From assembly GCA_045631905.1 (NCBI GenBank), contig JAZQVO010000024.1, positions 1 through 53,491 on the forward strand: 53,491 nucleotides of DNA, given 5' to 3'. The notes beneath the pieces were generated by a model, which worked only from the letters and a program-made list of their open reading frames with translations, made no database searches and was not told the origin of the DNA. Both the position numbers and the translations under genes were made by a program. Positions 41,584-50,420 of the stretch are shown here, piece by piece (position 1 is the stretch's first letter; each line of letters begins with the position of its first letter). This stretch comes from HGM04593 sp045631905. Its GTDB lineage: Bacteria > Bacteroidota > Bacteroidia > Bacteroidales > Bacteroidaceae.

Positions 41584-41844
41584 ATGAATAACTTTTTGTT
41601 GTATTATTTTTTCTCTGTAAATCTGTTGGCTTTTATACTTTTCGGTATAGACAAATACAAGGCAAGGAAAAGCCGATGGAGAATATCAGAAAACACTCTG
41701 CTTGCGGTTGCGGTAGCCGGAGGTAGTATAGGTGCACTCATGGGAATAAAGTTATGGCACCACAAAACACGACATGCGAAATTTTATATAGGTGTTCCTG
41801 TTATACTATTGTTGCAACTATTGTTGTTTTTCTATCTCTATTAA
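41584..41844 (+). CDS. DUF1294 membrane protein
   Basis: The 86-residue protein has two hydrophobic segments (5-20 and 66-84). Between them lie the DUF1294 signature FGIDKYKARKSRWRISE and the GGSIGALMGIKLWHHKT block. Function of the family is unknown. Its stop codon overlaps the stop of the convergent metallophosphoesterase within TTAA at 41841-41844. Confidence 0.88.
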   Translation: MNNFLLYYFFSVNLLAFILFGIDKYKARKSRWRISENTLLAVAVAGGSIGALMGIKLWHHKTRHAKFYIGVPVILLLQLLLFFYLY

Positions 41845-42941
41845 CCCCTGTCTTCTCTATTGCTGTTTTTTATATTAATGATGGCAATATCCCCTCTTGT
41901 GCCTATGCGCACAGGTGGCCCCCATAACGACAAACCGCTCGAAACCCACACATGCGAGTGCTCCCACTTGCGGTAGCCCTGTGCCTGTTCATAGAGGTTG
42001 TCCACAATGAGGTTACCCGGCCACACCTGCCCATTATGTGTGTGCCCCGATATTTGCATGTCAATCTTCATAGAGTTTTTTTTGTCAATCTTCAATGGTT
42101 GGTGCTCTATCAATATTGTAAACTTGCTACTATCTGCTTTTGAGCATAGCTTTTTGAGGCGCATGCGATGTTTGTTGCACAGGTCGTCGCGCATTATCAA
42201 CTCCACACCACAAGGTAAAGATAGCACGCTGTCGCGCAACATTCTTATAGGTGTCTGCTCTATAAAATCGTAACAATTTTCTATCCCGCTTATATATTCG
42301 TGGTTACCGGGTACCATGAAAATACCCTGCTTGGCATGCAAGCGTGAGAGAATCTCATGCATATGCGCATCTTTTACCGGCTTCACGCTGTTGTCTATAA
42401 GGTCGCCGGCAATAATTATAATATCGGGCGACAAAGCATTAATCTTTTCGGTGAAACGTTGTAGCATATAACGTCCGGTACCATAACCCAGATGCAGGTC
42501 GCTGATAACAACCATCTTTAAATCCTCGTTCAGCGGTTTCTCGCTCTCAATATCTATTGTAACCACCCTTGGGTTTATGTGGTTTATAAAACCATAAGCA
42601 GTAAGTAGCAAGGCAATCGCCATAGCGTATAAGCAGATGTTCTTAGGCATTCTGACAAAAACGCTTACAATATCCGAAAAGAGACACCCGACAGCAGTGA
42701 ATATTACGAAAATTATCCATAATCCCCCGTAGGTGTGCAAGCCCGAAAGCAGAGCCGGCGACAGGTTGCTGTCGCTCAGAAACATGGTGGCTATAAACGC
42801 AAAGGCCGAGCACCAAAAAAGAGTACAGCCCGCAGCTTTAACAACGGCAGGCATGTTCGATAAAGTACTCCATGCTTTGCAGAATACATATATGTTGCTT
42901 GTGATAAAAAGCAGAGGCAATAATATAAAGAAAATTTTCAT
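41841..42941 (-). CDS. Membrane metallophosphoesterase (YkuE/YaeI-like)
   Basis: The 366-residue protein has four hydrophobic helices in the first 130 residues, then a calcineurin-type catalytic domain with VISDLHLGYG, IAGDLID, VPGNHEY and SGHTHNGQVWPG. It hydrolyses a phosphoester; relatives act on UDP-diacylglucosamine or lipid pyrophosphates, but this one is not proven to. The start at 42941 gives a normal membrane N-terminus (MKIFFILLPLLFI); the extended start at 43028 was rejected. Confidence 0.88.
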   Translation of the reverse strand: MKIFFILLPLLFITSNIYVFCKAWSTLSNMPAVVKAAGCTLFWCSAFAFIATMFLSDSNLSPALLSGLHTYGGLWIIFVIFTAVGCLFSDIVSVFVRMPKNICLYAMAIALLLTAYGFINHINPRVVTIDIESEKPLNEDLKMVVISDLHLGYGTGRYMLQRFTEKINALSPDIIIIAGDLIDNSVKPVKDAHMHEILSRLHAKQGIFMVPGNHEYISGIENCYDFIEQTPIRMLRDSVLSLPCGVELIMRDDLCNKHRMRLKKLCSKADSSKFTILIEHQPLKIDKKNSMKIDMQISGHTHNGQVWPGNLIVDNLYEQAQGYRKWEHSHVWVSSGLSLWGPPVRIGTRGDIAIINIKNSNREDRG

Positions 42942-43083
42942 AAATGGTTGTCGCGATGTTCTGTGGTGCGAAATTAATATAATTTTCCTTTTCCGGCTGT
43001 TATAATAGGTTAATTTGTCTATTATCACCGGGTGTAAAAGCTATTTTAATACAACAATTTACACTCCTGAATTTTGTGCCCCG

Positions 43084-43968
43084 TTAAGAAAAAACAACCG
43101 TCTCTCCTTCGACACAGCAATCGGTGGCAGAGATTCTTAATATACCATCATCAACCTCGCCCTTGTTTATGTTTAGGCTATCGTTTCTTATGTATGCAAT
43201 CAAAAGCAGAGTAGTAAAACATATACCTTTCTTGTCGGCCCTTTTGTGCAGAGCCTCCCACTCGGCCTTTGTTCCACCTATATTCACCGGTGATTCTAGG
43301 CGGGTAATGTAGTATTTGTAAGTATCGGGGTGAATGGTTATGGTTATTTTGCCCGTAGCATTATCGACCATGTATTTTAGTGATTTATAGCTCATGTTTG
43401 CAGAATATGAAAGGTCGATGTCGTGTTTCAAACCAAACAAACGTAACTCATTCAGCGCACTACAATTTTTAAAAGTATCACTGCTTATGGTGGAGCAGTC
43501 GGTAATATTGATAGGGTAGACAATGTGCAACGCTTGGCAACCGCAGAATGTACCTCTCAGGCAGTTTGCTTTTATCATCTCATCGGTGTCGATGCCGTCG
43601 AGAGTTTGCGTGTTGCCACATTTTAAAATTTCGAGAGGCGTTTCGGCAAAGCTCCTTTCTCCATGCAAGGGTAGTGTAGCCAAACGCACACCGGCCTTTC
43701 CGTTGCAGGGGAATATAGTCCTTATTGCGCAACCCTCGAGTGCACGAGTCTCTGTCAAGCGGTAAACAGCCTCTTTGTGGTTATATATGCTTGCCATCTC
43801 CTCATTGTTTATACCCGTCACGCCGTTTAGGGTATACCTATTCTCTTTTTGGGAAAAATCGGCTCCTGCCACAGTAAATAAAATCCTTAATGCACTATTG
43901 CTCTTTTCTCTTTCGAGGCGTTTCAAATAACTCGATGCCGAATTACTAAGTGTGATGTTTCTTTTCAT
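43084..43968 (-). CDS. BspA/LRR-like protein without signal peptide
   Basis: The 294-residue protein contains leucine-rich-like blocks (SSDTFKNCSALNELRLFGL; NMSYKSLKYMVDNATG) of the kind found in BspA-type surface proteins. It starts MKRNITLSNSASSYLKRLER with no signal peptide, so it is either cytoplasmic or exported another way. Function is unknown. It lies between the metallophosphoesterase and the mcrBC region, transcribed from its own start. Confidence 0.6.
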   Translation of the reverse strand: MKRNITLSNSASSYLKRLEREKSNSALRILFTVAGADFSQKENRYTLNGVTGINNEEMASIYNHKEAVYRLTETRALEGCAIRTIFPCNGKAGVRLATLPLHGERSFAETPLEILKCGNTQTLDGIDTDEMIKANCLRGTFCGCQALHIVYPINITDCSTISSDTFKNCSALNELRLFGLKHDIDLSYSANMSYKSLKYMVDNATGKITITIHPDTYKYYITRLESPVNIGGTKAEWEALHKRADKKGICFTTLLLIAYIRNDSLNINKGEVDDGILRISATDCCVEGETVVFS

Positions 43969-44221
43969 TTTTTTTCGGCAAATGTAATGTCGCTTTTATT
44001 TTGCAAGGTTGTTATATTAATTTTTTCCCTCAAACTTTTACAGGTAACCTTTTTGTGTTTGTACGCGTTTCGTGGCGAAGGTTGGACGTGAAGGTCCGGT
44101 AATACCACAACTTTATACTGAACCGAGAAAAAAGAACGTAAATTGATAAACTGCTTGTCGTATAAAAAACACATTATGGTAAGAGTTCGACCGCGCTTCG
44201 CTGTTCTCTTTTGACATAATA
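43969..44221. other. Non-coding gap with possible dispersed structured element (44041-44122)
   Basis: No convincing gene lies here. The part from GGTAACCTTTTTGTG to ATACTGAACC holds small stems (TTCGtggCGAA, GGACgtgaagGTCC) and, read in reverse, a short frame that I recall as a common spurious annotation in Bacteroidales. This suggests an element repeated between genomes. No second copy is in the window. Confidence 0.25.
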
Positions 44222-45469
44222 TTATTTATTAGAGCCCATTACAGGCAGTGGAATACATATTTTATAGAATCTTGCCAATTTACGTATAGGTGTAGTACAT
44301 AAATCACGAAGTTTCTTCTTCATAAACGGGTTCCTTACTACATTCCCTTCTTTTGGATAAATGATTATGCAAGCAACGTTTGGTATGGGGGATTCTTCAT
44401 TTATATCTTCATATCCGAGACGTTGTAGGATAGGAATATCTCTACTATAACCACTTAGTTGGCGTATGACATATTTGTCAAGCGATGAACTCTCATATTT
44501 TGGAATATATTTCGTGTCAAGTATCGCCTTAAACCCGGTTGCGCAATAAAGGAAGTCTGGGAATCCAGTCTCTCCTTTGAACTGATACGAGATTTTGTTT
44601 CCGTATGCTTCATTTAGCAATCCATATACATAGTGTTCATAGAGCAAGGACATATCCAAAGTAAACGGAAGAACATACTCATTCAAAGAACTTGTTTTAC
44701 TGATACTGTAATCGTATCTCCGAAGAATTAGCTTTGCCAAACGTACAGCCTCATTGTATTCACTAAAAAGTTTATGCCCTTTTATCAAAGAAACCTCCTT
44801 TACCTCTACTTCATCACTTACATTTTCAAACAGAGCTAATGATTTTGACAGCATCAGTTTTGCTTTGTTACCTATGGAATGATTCTCTGTTATTGTTCTG
44901 AGTACATGGGAACTGAACAATAAGGCTTTCTTAATAAGTCTGTTTTCAGGAATGTCAACCGTATATTCGTCAAAGTCACAAAATACTCTATCGAATCTTT
45001 TTGAAGCAATGTTCTTTCTTTCGTTCTTCATCACTTGTATGTGTCCTTTGACTTTTTTTAGGTTCTCGCTATAATGTACATAGCCTTTTTTCAAAGACTT
45101 GATTCTACTTACAACTCCAAGAAAATGCAGAACTATAAGAGGACTTAAAACACCTTTTAGTGATGGTGCATGTATGACCGGAGCCTCACTATCAATGTTA
45201 TAAATCTCAGCGAAAGACTCCACCGACAAATCTGATGAGAAACATGTCATGAACATGGAGAGAAAATCTATTTTTTCTATTCCTCGCTTTGTGGTTACAA
45301 CTAATGCTTCCTCATCGTCTATCCACTCTGCTCCAATAACATACGACGCATAATACCCCCATGGATCGTGTTCCATAGGTTTATCCCATCGAACAAGACT
45401 CAGATTATCATATCTTTCGTTTTGTTCAATGCACAGACGTTCGTGTTCTTGAATAAGAATGGATTTCAT
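44222..45469 (-). CDS. mcrC: McrC-like nuclease subunit
   Basis: The 415-residue protein is the nuclease partner of McrB in type IV restriction. It shows LDMSLLYEHYVYGLL (271-285) and a PD-(D/E)XK core with PD at 304-305 and DTK at 318-320. The N-terminal two thirds correspond to the McrB-binding domain. It lies 12 bases after mcrB. Codon use is more AT-rich than in the core genes, a sign of transfer. Confidence 0.88.
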   Translation of the reverse strand: MKSILIQEHERLCIEQNERYDNLSLVRWDKPMEHDPWGYYASYVIGAEWIDDEEALVVTTKRGIEKIDFLSMFMTCFSSDLSVESFAEIYNIDSEAPVIHAPSLKGVLSPLIVLHFLGVVSRIKSLKKGYVHYSENLKKVKGHIQVMKNERKNIASKRFDRVFCDFDEYTVDIPENRLIKKALLFSSHVLRTITENHSIGNKAKLMLSKSLALFENVSDEVEVKEVSLIKGHKLFSEYNEAVRLAKLILRRYDYSISKTSSLNEYVLPFTLDMSLLYEHYVYGLLNEAYGNKISYQFKGETGFPDFLYCATGFKAILDTKYIPKYESSSLDKYVIRQLSGYSRDIPILQRLGYEDINEESPIPNVACIIIYPKEGNVVRNPFMKKKLRDLCTTPIRKLARFYKICIPLPVMGSNK

Positions 45470-45481
45470 GCAGGTTATCTA

Positions 45482-46996
45482 TTATTCATCTTCATATTCT
45501 TCTTTGTCTTCATCATCTATCTCTTGGACAGGGCTCAGAGAAAGCCAAGAATCAAAAGCTGTTTTCTTTTCTTCGTTCTTAACATTTAGGATTCCGTCAC
45601 AGATGTATTCATTGATAAGCGGAATGATTTCATATTCCACCTTGTCGCGCAGTTCATCTTCACTTTCTGCCATGAAGTAGCTATGGCCTATCATCAAATC
45701 ATCTATGCTCATATCTCCACACAGATGTTTGGGATTCTCAATAAACTTCTTAATATCTTCGAATAATGCTAAAGCAATATTTCTAAGATTTTCATTGTTG
45801 GCATCAGAATAGTATTTCTTGATAACATAGTCCTGAGATTTGAGTGTGATGAAAGCAAATCTTCTACGTAAAGCATAGTCAAGGGTTCCTGTACTTCTAT
45901 CAGTGGTATTCATTGTACCGATAATGTATAGATTTGATGGTACACCAAACACTTCGTTCTTAGAATACGGCAGCATCACTTTAATAGGATGATTTCCATT
46001 TAGACGTTTGTCTGACTCCAGCAAGGTAATGAGTTCGCCAAATATCTTTGACACATTTCCTCGGTTTATTTCGTCAATAATCAGTACAACAGGCTTATTT
46101 GCATTGCAGGCACGTTTGAAGATACCATCTTCGGGTTCGTAAGTTACACCAATAGAATTTCCGTCAGCATCAGTTTGTACATGGGGTTTTAGTCCTTCGA
46201 CAAAATCCTCATAGTCAAGTGACTGATGGAAAGTGGTGAAGAATATCTGATCTCCAAGCAAATGATCATAACGTTCCATAACCTCTTTATGGTCAGTAAA
46301 ATCAATATCTTCAACACCTAATGTTTTTAGAGCAATAGCCGCAGAATTATATGTTTTGCCTGTTCCAGGAGCACCTTGAAGAATTATGTTTTTCTTTTCT
46401 TTAAGCAAATTTGAATATTTATTTACCATATCTTCGATACGCCCCCTATTATCTTGTACTTTATTCTTCATTTCAAATACTTGTTTATATATGCCAAACA
46501 TAACACCTTTAAGGTCATTTAATAAATTACTATATTCAATATCGGCTATTTCATTATTTTTAACTTCTATTGTTTTCCCATAAAGTGCATATTTCCCATT
46601 TTGAGGTTTTTTCAACAATTCGAGCCCCTCATCATCTAACCATTTAAAATTCCAAGAATCCCTATTAATGTCATACAATTTAAGAAAGGCATCACAGAAC
46701 GGTTTTATCCAATCAATTGGAGACATGTCATTTGCGAAAGGAACATATTGCATATTAAAACCTAAGCCATATCCAATCTCATTATCACGCATGTATATAT
46801 GATATTGTATCTCAGTACCACCACCTTCATTTATAGCCCAATCTCTCTCTTCGTCATCATATTTGAAGAGAATATCTCTTTTAGGACTTCTACCCAATCC
46901 GGCTAATACCTTTCTTGTTTGGGCAAAATCGTTACAGAAATTTCCTAAATCCTTATTTATTTGATTAATTAATTCTTTAAACGATTTTATTTTCAT
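45482..46996 (-). CDS. mcrB: McrB-like GTPase of a type IV restriction system
   Basis: The 504-residue AAA+ motor has Walker A GAPGTGKT at 208-215, the McrB-specific DEINRGN at 308-314 and TMNTTDRS at 361-368. McrBC translocates and cuts foreign DNA carrying modified cytosine, or other modifications as dictated by the N-terminal domain. Residues 1-180 form a domain that I cannot match to the known methylcytosine-binding fold, so the recognised modification is open. The C-terminus is very acidic (DDEDKEEYEDE). Confidence 0.9.
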   Translation of the reverse strand: MKIKSFKELINQINKDLGNFCNDFAQTRKVLAGLGRSPKRDILFKYDDEERDWAINEGGGTEIQYHIYMRDNEIGYGLGFNMQYVPFANDMSPIDWIKPFCDAFLKLYDINRDSWNFKWLDDEGLELLKKPQNGKYALYGKTIEVKNNEIADIEYSNLLNDLKGVMFGIYKQVFEMKNKVQDNRGRIEDMVNKYSNLLKEKKNIILQGAPGTGKTYNSAAIALKTLGVEDIDFTDHKEVMERYDHLLGDQIFFTTFHQSLDYEDFVEGLKPHVQTDADGNSIGVTYEPEDGIFKRACNANKPVVLIIDEINRGNVSKIFGELITLLESDKRLNGNHPIKVMLPYSKNEVFGVPSNLYIIGTMNTTDRSTGTLDYALRRRFAFITLKSQDYVIKKYYSDANNENLRNIALALFEDIKKFIENPKHLCGDMSIDDLMIGHSYFMAESEDELRDKVEYEIIPLINEYICDGILNVKNEEKKTAFDSWLSLSPVQEIDDEDKEEYEDE

Positions 46997-47142
46997 ATCT
47001 CACATTCTATCTAAATAATTCGACAATTAATAGTTTAGGAAGCTACACTTTTGTATCAGTTGGTCCGTATTTTCAAATATTAAACTTTACAAAAATAACA
47101 GATTTTCTGATTCCCCTTGACACCGCTTGATAAAAAGTAATA

Positions 47143-47184
47143 AAAAAACACTGACTACTTGTACAAGTAGTCAGCGTTTTTTTT
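47143..47184. terminator. Terminator at the 3' side of tRNA-Lys
   Basis: CTGACTACTTGTACAAGTAGTCAG (47151-47174, perfect palindrome) has A/T runs on both sides. It can end the tRNA transcript on the reverse strand and insulate mcrB. Confidence 0.85.
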
Positions 47185-47188
47185 GAAG

Positions 47189-47261
47189 TACGCCGTCAGG
47201 GACTCGAACCCTGGACCCATTGATTAAGAGTCAATTGCTCTACCAACTGAGCTAACAGCGC
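47189..47261 (-). tRNA. tRNA-Lys (anticodon CTT)
   Basis: Read in reverse it folds as a cloverleaf: acceptor GCGCTGT with ACGGCGT (G1-U72 wobble), D arm GCTCAGTTGGTAGAGC, anticodon arm ATTGA-CTCTTAA-TCAAT, T arm CAGGG-TTCGAGT-CCCTG, discriminator A. The anticodon CTT reads lysine AAG codons. CCA is not encoded. Confidence 0.95.
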
Positions 47262-47283
47262 ATCTCTGTGCCTTAAAGCGTTG

Positions 47284-47314
47284 CAAAGGTACAAATTATT
47301 TTTTACCCTGCAAA
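47284..47314 (-). promoter_or_regulatory. Promoter of tRNA-Lys
   Basis: On the reverse strand TTTG (47311-47314), 19 bases, TACCTTTG (47284-47291) is a perfect Bacteroidetes promoter, 22 bases before the tRNA. Confidence 0.8.
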
Positions 47315-47411
47315 CATTTTCAAAGAAAAAATAAGCCTGTTTTTTAATATTTTTATGAGCTGTGAAGAGTATGTTTTGCTTTTTGCAAACGAATCTTTTG
47401 ATTATTAACAA

Positions 47412-47465
47412 ACAACGGTGCTTTTTAAAAAGCACCGTTGTAAAGAAAGTGAAAAGCACTTTCGG
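47412..47465 (-). terminator. Tandem hairpins after thrC, probable terminator
   Basis: GAAAGTG-AAAAG-CACTTTC (47446-47465) is followed on the reverse strand by the perfect 30-bp palindrome ACAACGGTGCTTTTT and its complement (47412-47441). The T-tract is short. Confidence 0.7.
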
Positions 47466-47480
47466 TTGTCGAGTTGTTAT

Positions 47481-48809
47481 TTAATAATAAATATTGGAAG
47501 TGTATAACAACTCCTTGAGAAGAAAACTTTTTAAGTCGGCAAACTCCTTGCTCATTTCAATGGTATCTTTTGTACCCTTCATGAACTCTTGCAAGGGTTG
47601 TGGTATCTCAATATCCTCGCCGAGGATATTGTCTATTGTATCTTTAAATTTCGCAGGGTGTGCAGTCTCGAGGAACACACCTGTTTCGCCCGGTTGAATT
47701 TGCTCGGTGAGAGCAAGATAACCGCATGCTCCATGGGGGTCGAGCAGGTATTTGCACTCTTTCCATGTCTTTTTTACTCCTTCGGCAATCTCCTCGTCGT
47801 TATATGTAGCTCCGCTTATGTGCTCGCACACAGTCTCGTGCTTGTGGCCATAGAGGTCGAGTATGCGGGCAAAGTTGCTGGGGTTACCAACGTCCATGGC
47901 GTTGGCTATGGTGCACACCGATGCTTTCGGTTCGAAGTTTCCTGTACGCAGGTAGTTGAAGAAAATATCGTTGCGGTTGTTGGCTGCAATGAATCGTTTT
48001 ACGGGTAGGCCCATCTCTTGTGCAAAGAGGCCTGCTGTTATATTACCGAAGTTTCCGCTTGGAACCGAAATCACCACATTATCGGCCTTACCCATCTTTT
48101 TAAGTTGTGCATAGGCGTAGAAGTAGTAGAACGACTGTGGGAGGAAACGTGCGAGGTTTATCGAGTTTGCGCTTGTGAGGAAGAGCTTTTCGTTCAGCTC
48201 CTCATCGAGGAAGGCCTGTTTTACAAGTGCCTGACAATCGTCGAAACAACCGTTTATTTCGAGCGCAGTGATATTTTTGCCAAGTGTGGTAAACTGCTTT
48301 TCCTGTATTTCGCTAACTTTCCCTTTGGGGTAGAGTACATATACATGTACACCGTCTACACCCAAGAAACCGTTGGCTACCGCGCTACCGGTGTCGCCCG
48401 ATGTGGCAACAAGTACGTTCACCCTTCTGTCTACGCTGTTCTTTACAAAATAACCCAGGAGGCGTGCCATGAAACGACCACCGACATCTTTAAATGCAAG
48501 GGTGGGGCCATGGAAGAGCTCTAGCGAGTATATGTTCTCTTTTACCTCTACGATAGGGGTATCGAAACTCAATGTGTCGTACACGATGGCTTTCAGGTCA
48601 TCGGCAGGGATATCCTCGCCAAAGAACGCATCGGCAACGCGGTAAGAAATTTCTTGGAAACTCAATTTGTCGATGTTCTCGAAGAACTCGGCAGGTAGTT
48701 TTTTTATTTTGTTGGGCATGTACAAACCCTTGTCGGGGGCAAGTCCTTTTATTACTGCCTCTTCAAGGGCTACATCGCTTACTATTTTGTTTGTGCTATA
48801 ATATCTCAT
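47481..48809 (-). CDS. thrC: Threonine synthase
   Basis: The 442-residue PLP enzyme turns O-phosphohomoserine into threonine. The cofactor lysine is Lys107 in HGPTLAFKDVGGRF; VATSGDTGSAVANGF and FGNITAG are the phosphate-binding and core motifs. The N-terminal MRYYSTN segment is typical. It lies 36 bases downstream of the apgM-type gene and shares its threonine attenuator. Confidence 0.96.
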   Translation of the reverse strand: MRYYSTNKIVSDVALEEAVIKGLAPDKGLYMPNKIKKLPAEFFENIDKLSFQEISYRVADAFFGEDIPADDLKAIVYDTLSFDTPIVEVKENIYSLELFHGPTLAFKDVGGRFMARLLGYFVKNSVDRRVNVLVATSGDTGSAVANGFLGVDGVHVYVLYPKGKVSEIQEKQFTTLGKNITALEINGCFDDCQALVKQAFLDEELNEKLFLTSANSINLARFLPQSFYYFYAYAQLKKMGKADNVVISVPSGNFGNITAGLFAQEMGLPVKRFIAANNRNDIFFNYLRTGNFEPKASVCTIANAMDVGNPSNFARILDLYGHKHETVCEHISGATYNDEEIAEGVKKTWKECKYLLDPHGACGYLALTEQIQPGETGVFLETAHPAKFKDTIDNILGEDIEIPQPLQEFMKGTKDTIEMSKEFADLKSFLLKELLYTSNIYY

Positions 48810-48845
48810 TGTTTTCTTCTTTTTATGTTATACACTTCCTTCTTC

Positions 48846-50057
48846 TCAATTTTCCATAAATGCTTTTATGAACTCATCTTCTTTTAAAAGACCATAACTT
48901 CCTTCGTGAACCGCAATCTCGTCGAATGTCTGCACCGTGTCGGGTGTTATTCCGGGGTACCATATGAGGAACGGTACAGGTTCGGCAGTGTGTGTGCGGT
49001 ATTCGCAAGGTGTAGGGTGGTCGGGGAGCACGGCTATTGCCACGGGCTCGTCCCACTCTTTCACAGCCTCGTATATTGGGCCTATGGCACGACGGTCGAG
49101 GTCCTCTATGGTCTGTGTTTTGAGGGCGACATCTCCTTCATGTCCGGCCTCGTCGCTCGCTTCAACATGCAGGTAAACAAAGTCATCGGTTTTTAGTGCC
49201 TCCAAAAGGGCTTTGGCCTTGTTCTCGTAATTGGTGTTATAGAGACCGGTTGCACCTTCTACCTCTATTATGCGCAAGCCTGCATAGTGTCCTATTCCGC
49301 GAATGAGATCTACTGCCGAAATTACAGAACCGCTTTTTACTTGTGGAAATTTCTCGCTCAGCAGTTCCATCTTTGGGCGGTATCCGCCTCCCCAAGGCCA
49401 TATGCTGTTTGCCGGGTCTTTTCCCTCGCTCATGCGTTTTATGTTCAGCGGGTGTTCCTTTAATAACTCCTGCGACTTGAATATCAACTCGTTTATGAGG
49501 CGTGCTGTCTCTTCGGCTTCGGGAACATCGGCCTTCACCAAGTATGGGCGGAACTCTTTACCGGGTATGTCGTGGGGTGGTGTACAGCTTATTCTCTTGT
49601 CACCCCCTTTTATAACCAACAGATGGCGATATTGTACTCCGGTGTGGAAACGTATCTGCTCGTTACCGAGTTTATCTTGCAGGTACTTAACAAGTATATC
49701 AGCCTCTTCGGTTGTAATGTGCCCCGAAGAGTGGTTTTTTAATATATCTCCATTAATGCACACAATGTTGCAACGTAACGCAAATTCTCCGGGCTCGAGC
49801 TCTACGCCTATGCTTGCAGCCTCTAAAGGACCACGTCCCTCGTAAACCTTGGGTAGGTCGTATCCCAGCACCGACATATTTGCAACTTCGCTTCCGGGGT
49901 GGAAACCTTCGGCTACTGTAACCAACCTTCCGCAACGTCCCATTTTGGCGAGTTTGTCCATGTATGGTGTGTGTGCGGCTTGCAACAGTGTCTTGTTACC
50001 CAACTCTTTTACGGGCCAGTCGGCCATTCCGTCTCCCAATATTATTATATGTTTCAT
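48846..50057 (-). CDS. apgM: Cofactor-independent phosphoglycerate mutase family, probable homoserine kinase analogue
   Basis: The 403-residue alkaline-phosphatase-fold protein has MKHIIILGDGMADWP with the metal-binding Asp and SEVANMSVLGYD with the phosphorylated Ser. Its metal-binding end is HVEASDEAGHEGD and AVLPDHPTPCEYRTH. Archaeal relatives interconvert 2- and 3-phosphoglycerate. In Bacteroidetes genes of this type sit with thrC and thrA and are predicted to act as a homoserine kinase. The threonine leader immediately upstream supports a threonine role here. No classical thrB is in the window. Confidence 0.85.
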   Translation of the reverse strand: MKHIIILGDGMADWPVKELGNKTLLQAAHTPYMDKLAKMGRCGRLVTVAEGFHPGSEVANMSVLGYDLPKVYEGRGPLEAASIGVELEPGEFALRCNIVCINGDILKNHSSGHITTEEADILVKYLQDKLGNEQIRFHTGVQYRHLLVIKGGDKRISCTPPHDIPGKEFRPYLVKADVPEAEETARLINELIFKSQELLKEHPLNIKRMSEGKDPANSIWPWGGGYRPKMELLSEKFPQVKSGSVISAVDLIRGIGHYAGLRIIEVEGATGLYNTNYENKAKALLEALKTDDFVYLHVEASDEAGHEGDVALKTQTIEDLDRRAIGPIYEAVKEWDEPVAIAVLPDHPTPCEYRTHTAEPVPFLIWYPGITPDTVQTFDEIAVHEGSYGLLKEDEFIKAFMEN

Positions 50058-50266
50058 AAAAGTACGTTCGTTTAGTAAAAAACTTAGTTGTTTTTTAATG
50101 TTGGAAATGCTTCGGCTGTTTTCGAAACTTTCCGTGGCATATATTTATATGCCCTAAATCATTTTTTGCAAAATGAATTAAATTTAATTGTACAAGTACC
50201 GGTGAGGCAACTTGTCAATAATTGAAAAAAAAGATAAATGCTGAAAAATATGTTTCACGCAGAAAC

Positions 50267-50295
50267 AAAAAAACTATCCCTACCCTAACGGGTAG
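50267..50295 (-). terminator. Attenuator terminator of the thr leader
   Basis: On the reverse strand CTACCC-GTTA-GGGTAG is followed by GGATAGTTTTTTT. The 5' arm overlaps the end of the leader peptide frame, whose TAG lies in the loop and stem. A second CTACC at 50327-50331 could compete for the 3' arm. Confidence 0.8.
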
Positions 50296-50386
50296 TACCG
50301 GTTGTTGTACAACAACAAGTGCCGCCGGTAGTGATTCCTATGGCGGTACCTCGGGAGGCTGTTGTGTATAGATAGTAATTATTCAT
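50285..50386 (-). CDS. thrL: Threonine operon leader peptide
   Basis: The 33-residue frame starts at the ATG 50384-50386 and ends with TAG at 50285-50287. Eleven residues are threonine (positions 8, 9, 14, 19, 20, 23, 27, 28, 29, 31, 32) and two are isoleucine. The pattern AIGITTGG recalls E. coli ThrL; three cysteines precede the TTT run. The frame ends within the terminator hairpin of the attenuator and lies about 230 bases before apgM. A ribosome slowed at Thr codons when charged tRNA-Thr is scarce would favour an alternative fold and allow transcription of apgM-thrC. The regulation is inferred from layout, but the layout is specific. Confidence 0.88.
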   Translation of the reverse strand: MNNYYLYTTASRGTAIGITTGGTCCCTTTGTTR

Positions 50387-50420
50387 TTTTTTGTCTGCTC
50401 TCTTTTCGATTGCTCGTTGG

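Noticed and set aside
43965..44174. Reverse-strand 69-codon frame upstream of the LRR-like gene
   Set aside because: It overlaps a small structured element and lacks a ribosome site; treated as spurious.
44222..47261. Prophage or integrative element at tRNA-Lys
   Set aside because: No integrase, structural genes or duplicated tRNA end were seen; only mcrBC itself looks foreign.
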